From: Mercurialis annua
Taxonomy: Eukaryota > Streptophyta > Magnoliopsida > Malpighiales > Euphorbiaceae
Reading direction: 5' to 3'
Length of the DNA: 64,000 bases
Assembly (NCBI RefSeq): GCF_937616625.2
Contig: NC_065577.1
Coordinates: 19,729,501-19,793,500, forward strand
Made by a program: the position numbers and the translations under genes. Below the pieces are notes generated by a model. It ran no database searches, was not told the DNA's origin, and saw nothing but the letters and a program-made list of their open reading frames with translations. Shown piece after piece: positions 62,141-64,000 of the stretch. The stretch's first letter is position 1. Each line of letters starts with the position of its first letter.

Positions 62141-63635
62141 TTCACCTTTTTAACGATTTAAGCCGAACGTTTACAAACGTTACGAAACAAATGCAAATGT
62201 TATGAAACAATATCAAACGTTTACAAACGTTACGATACAAATCCAAGCGTTTAAACTTTTTAGCAATTTAAGCCAAACGTTTACATATGTTGCAAAACAA
62301 ATTCCAACGTTTCCCCTTTTTAGCGATTTAGCCAATTGTTTACAAACGTTACGAAACAAATCCAAACATTTCACCTTTTTAGATATTTTAGCCAAACGTC
62401 TACAAACGCTACGAAACAAATCCAAACGTTTCGCCTTTTTAGCGATTTAAGCCAAACGTTTACAAACGTTGCGAAACAAATCCAAATGTTTCACCTTTTT
62501 AGCGATTTAAGCCAAACGTTTACACACTTTACGAAAAAAAATCCAAATGTTTCCCCATATTTAGCGATTTACGCCAAACGTTTACACACGTTACGAAACA
62601 AATCCAAACGTTTCGCCTTTTTAGCGATTGAAGCCAATGTTTACAAACGTTAAGAAACAAATCCAAACGTTTCCCATTTTTAGCGATTGAAGCCAAACAT
62701 TTACAAACGTAACGAAACAAATCCAAGCGTTTCACCTTTTTAGCAATTTAAGCCAAATGTATACAAACGGTACGATACAAATCCAAACGTTTTACCTTTT
62801 TAGCGATTTAAGCCAAAAATTTACAAACGCTATGAAACAAATCCAAACGTTTCACCTTTTTAGCGATTTAGGCCAAACTTTTAAAGACTTTACGAAACAA
62901 ATCCAAACGTTTCACCTTTGTAGCGATTTATGCCAAACGTTTACAAACGGAACGAAACAAATCCAAATATTTCTACTTTTTAGCTAATTAAGCCAAACGT
63001 CTACAAACGTTAAGAAACTAATTAAAACGTTACGAAACCCTTGTTAACAATTTAAGCCAAACGTTTACAAACGTTACGAAACAAATCCAAACTTTTCACC
63101 TTTTTAGCGATTTAAGCCAAACATTTATAAACGTTACGAAACAAATTCAAACATTACGAAACAAAACCAAACGTTTACAAACGTTGTGAAAAAAATTCCG
63201 AGCGTTACACCTTTTTAGCAATTTATGCCAAACGTATACAAACGCTACGGAACAAATCCAAGTGTTTAACCTTTTTAGCGATTTAAGCTAAATGTTTACA
63301 AACGTTACAAAACAAATCCAAACGTTTCATCTTTTTAGCGATTTAAGCCAAACGTTTATAAACGTAACGAAACAAATCCTAACGTTTCCTCTTTTTAGAG
63401 ATTTAATGCAAAACGTTGACGAACATTATGAAACAAATCCAAACATTTCCCCTTATTAGTGATTAATGCCAAACATTTACAAATGTTACGAAAGAAATCC
63501 AAAAGTTTCACCTTTTTAGCGATGTAAGCAAAATGTTTACAAAAATTACGAAAAAAATCCAAATGTTTCACCTTTTTAGCGATTTAAGCCAAAAGTTTAC
63601 AAACGTTACGAAACAAATCAAAATGTTTACAAACA

Positions 63636-64000
63636 TGTCACGACCCATTTTCATAAATCGCGACCGGCGCTAGGGTATGGGTAATGTAGTACCAAAACCC
63701 GTAGCTAGCCTTTCAATTAACATATAAACCTGCAGAAAACCAATGCTCGGGGGCAACCGAGACTTCAGCCTAAATCTAGCAGATATAATATTCAACAGAT
63801 AATATAACATGTTTATCCAATTCGAAATCTAAAATAGATTTATCATAAACCAATGTAAATAATATAACATGCCCAAGCAATATAACCAGTCGAACCAATC
63901 CGACAAATTGTCTAATAATAATAAAGACGTCTAGTTACTACTGCGGTCTAAGAATAAAACAGTTTTACAGTTTATTAAAAATAAAAGGAACCTCCGAGAA
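63636..64000 (-). mobile_element. Second LTR retrotransposon, partial LTR cut by the window end
   Basis: The satellite ends at GTTTACAAACA and non-satellite DNA begins TGTCACGACCC. The first ~85 bp share the terminal layout of the other LTR: TGTCACGACCC, then CGACCGGCGCTAGGG, ATGGG and CCGTAGC..AGCCTT, with a different stretch between. The following bases do not match the first element by eye. It is therefore a related but distinct family, probably also on the minus strand with this being its LTR end. Only 365 bp are visible, so internal genes and the second target duplication are outside the window. Confidence 0.8.

Larger units (their letters stand above)
43893..63635 (+). repeat. 60-bp satellite array with long-range higher-order order
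   Basis: Plus-oriented 60-bp array in which nearly every stretch up to about 62.4 kb has one or two very close copies elsewhere in the block, listed separately. The final 1.1 kb (62.5-63.6 kb) is again irregular satellite and runs directly into the second LTR element. Open frames of 60-150 codons here recur with the HOR period and simply reflect it. Confidence 0.95.

Noticed and set aside
1..63635. Many open frames of 60-223 codons in the satellite on both strands, with KQIQTFHLFSDLSQTFTN-like or NVWLKSLKR-like repeats
   Set aside because: They are translations of the 60-bp monomer in its stop-free frames, end at random indels or CpG-decay stops, recur with the satellite period and have no gene context.
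15190..63635. CRISPR-like regular direct repeats
   Set aside because: Repeats are head-to-tail with no unique spacers, in a plant retrotransposon context.
1..63635. Telomere-type or ribosomal spacer repeats
   Set aside because: The monomer has no TTTAGGG-type units, and no rRNA sequence is present.

Overview
The window is plant repeat DNA, most likely from pericentromeric or other constitutive heterochromatin of a flowering plant (probably a eudicot; the species cannot be named from sequence alone). No host gene, tRNA or rRNA is visible. About three quarters of the window (roughly 49 kb) is one tandem satellite with a 60-bp monomer. The rest is one complete but inactivated Ty3/gypsy chromovirus, three related copies of an AT-rich DNA-transposon-like insertion, and the first 365 bp of a second LTR element at the right edge.

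Layout: 1-15,189 is satellite with the monomer on the minus strand. It is interrupted at 7,377-8,939 and 10,911-12,470 by a ~1.56-kb insertion with 9-bp flanking duplications, and at 13,874-14,314 by a truncated copy. These insertions sit inside a tandem 3.53-kb higher-order repeat (HOR), so the element jumped once and was then amplified together with the satellite. At about 15,190 the monomer switches strand. From 15,190 to 63,635 it runs on the plus strand, split by the retrotransposon at 20,265-31,485. At 43.9-62.5 kb the array has long-range order: a ~5.18-kb HOR in three copies, a ~770-bp sub-repeat and a mosaic 740-bp duplication.

The retrotransposon lies on the minus strand: 5' LTR 28,432-31,485, initiator-tRNA-Met-type primer site, gag, protease, RT, RNase H, integrase with C-terminal chromodomain, polypurine tract, 3' LTR 20,265-23,332, and a 5-bp CAAAC target duplication. 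Domain order, chromodomain and ~3-kb LTRs fit the Tekay/Del clade. The single gag-pol frame carries four in-frame stops and two small deletions, so it cannot make its own proteins. The LTRs differ by roughly 1.8% by hand count, so the insertion is fairly recent.

The many open frames of 60-220 codons in the satellite are a by-product of a 60-bp (20-codon) monomer with a stop-free frame; they are not annotated as genes. The most interesting aspects are structural: the strand switch, transposons captured into higher-order repeats, nested HORs, a conserved dyad in the monomer, and two LTR elements inserted at almost the same monomer position.
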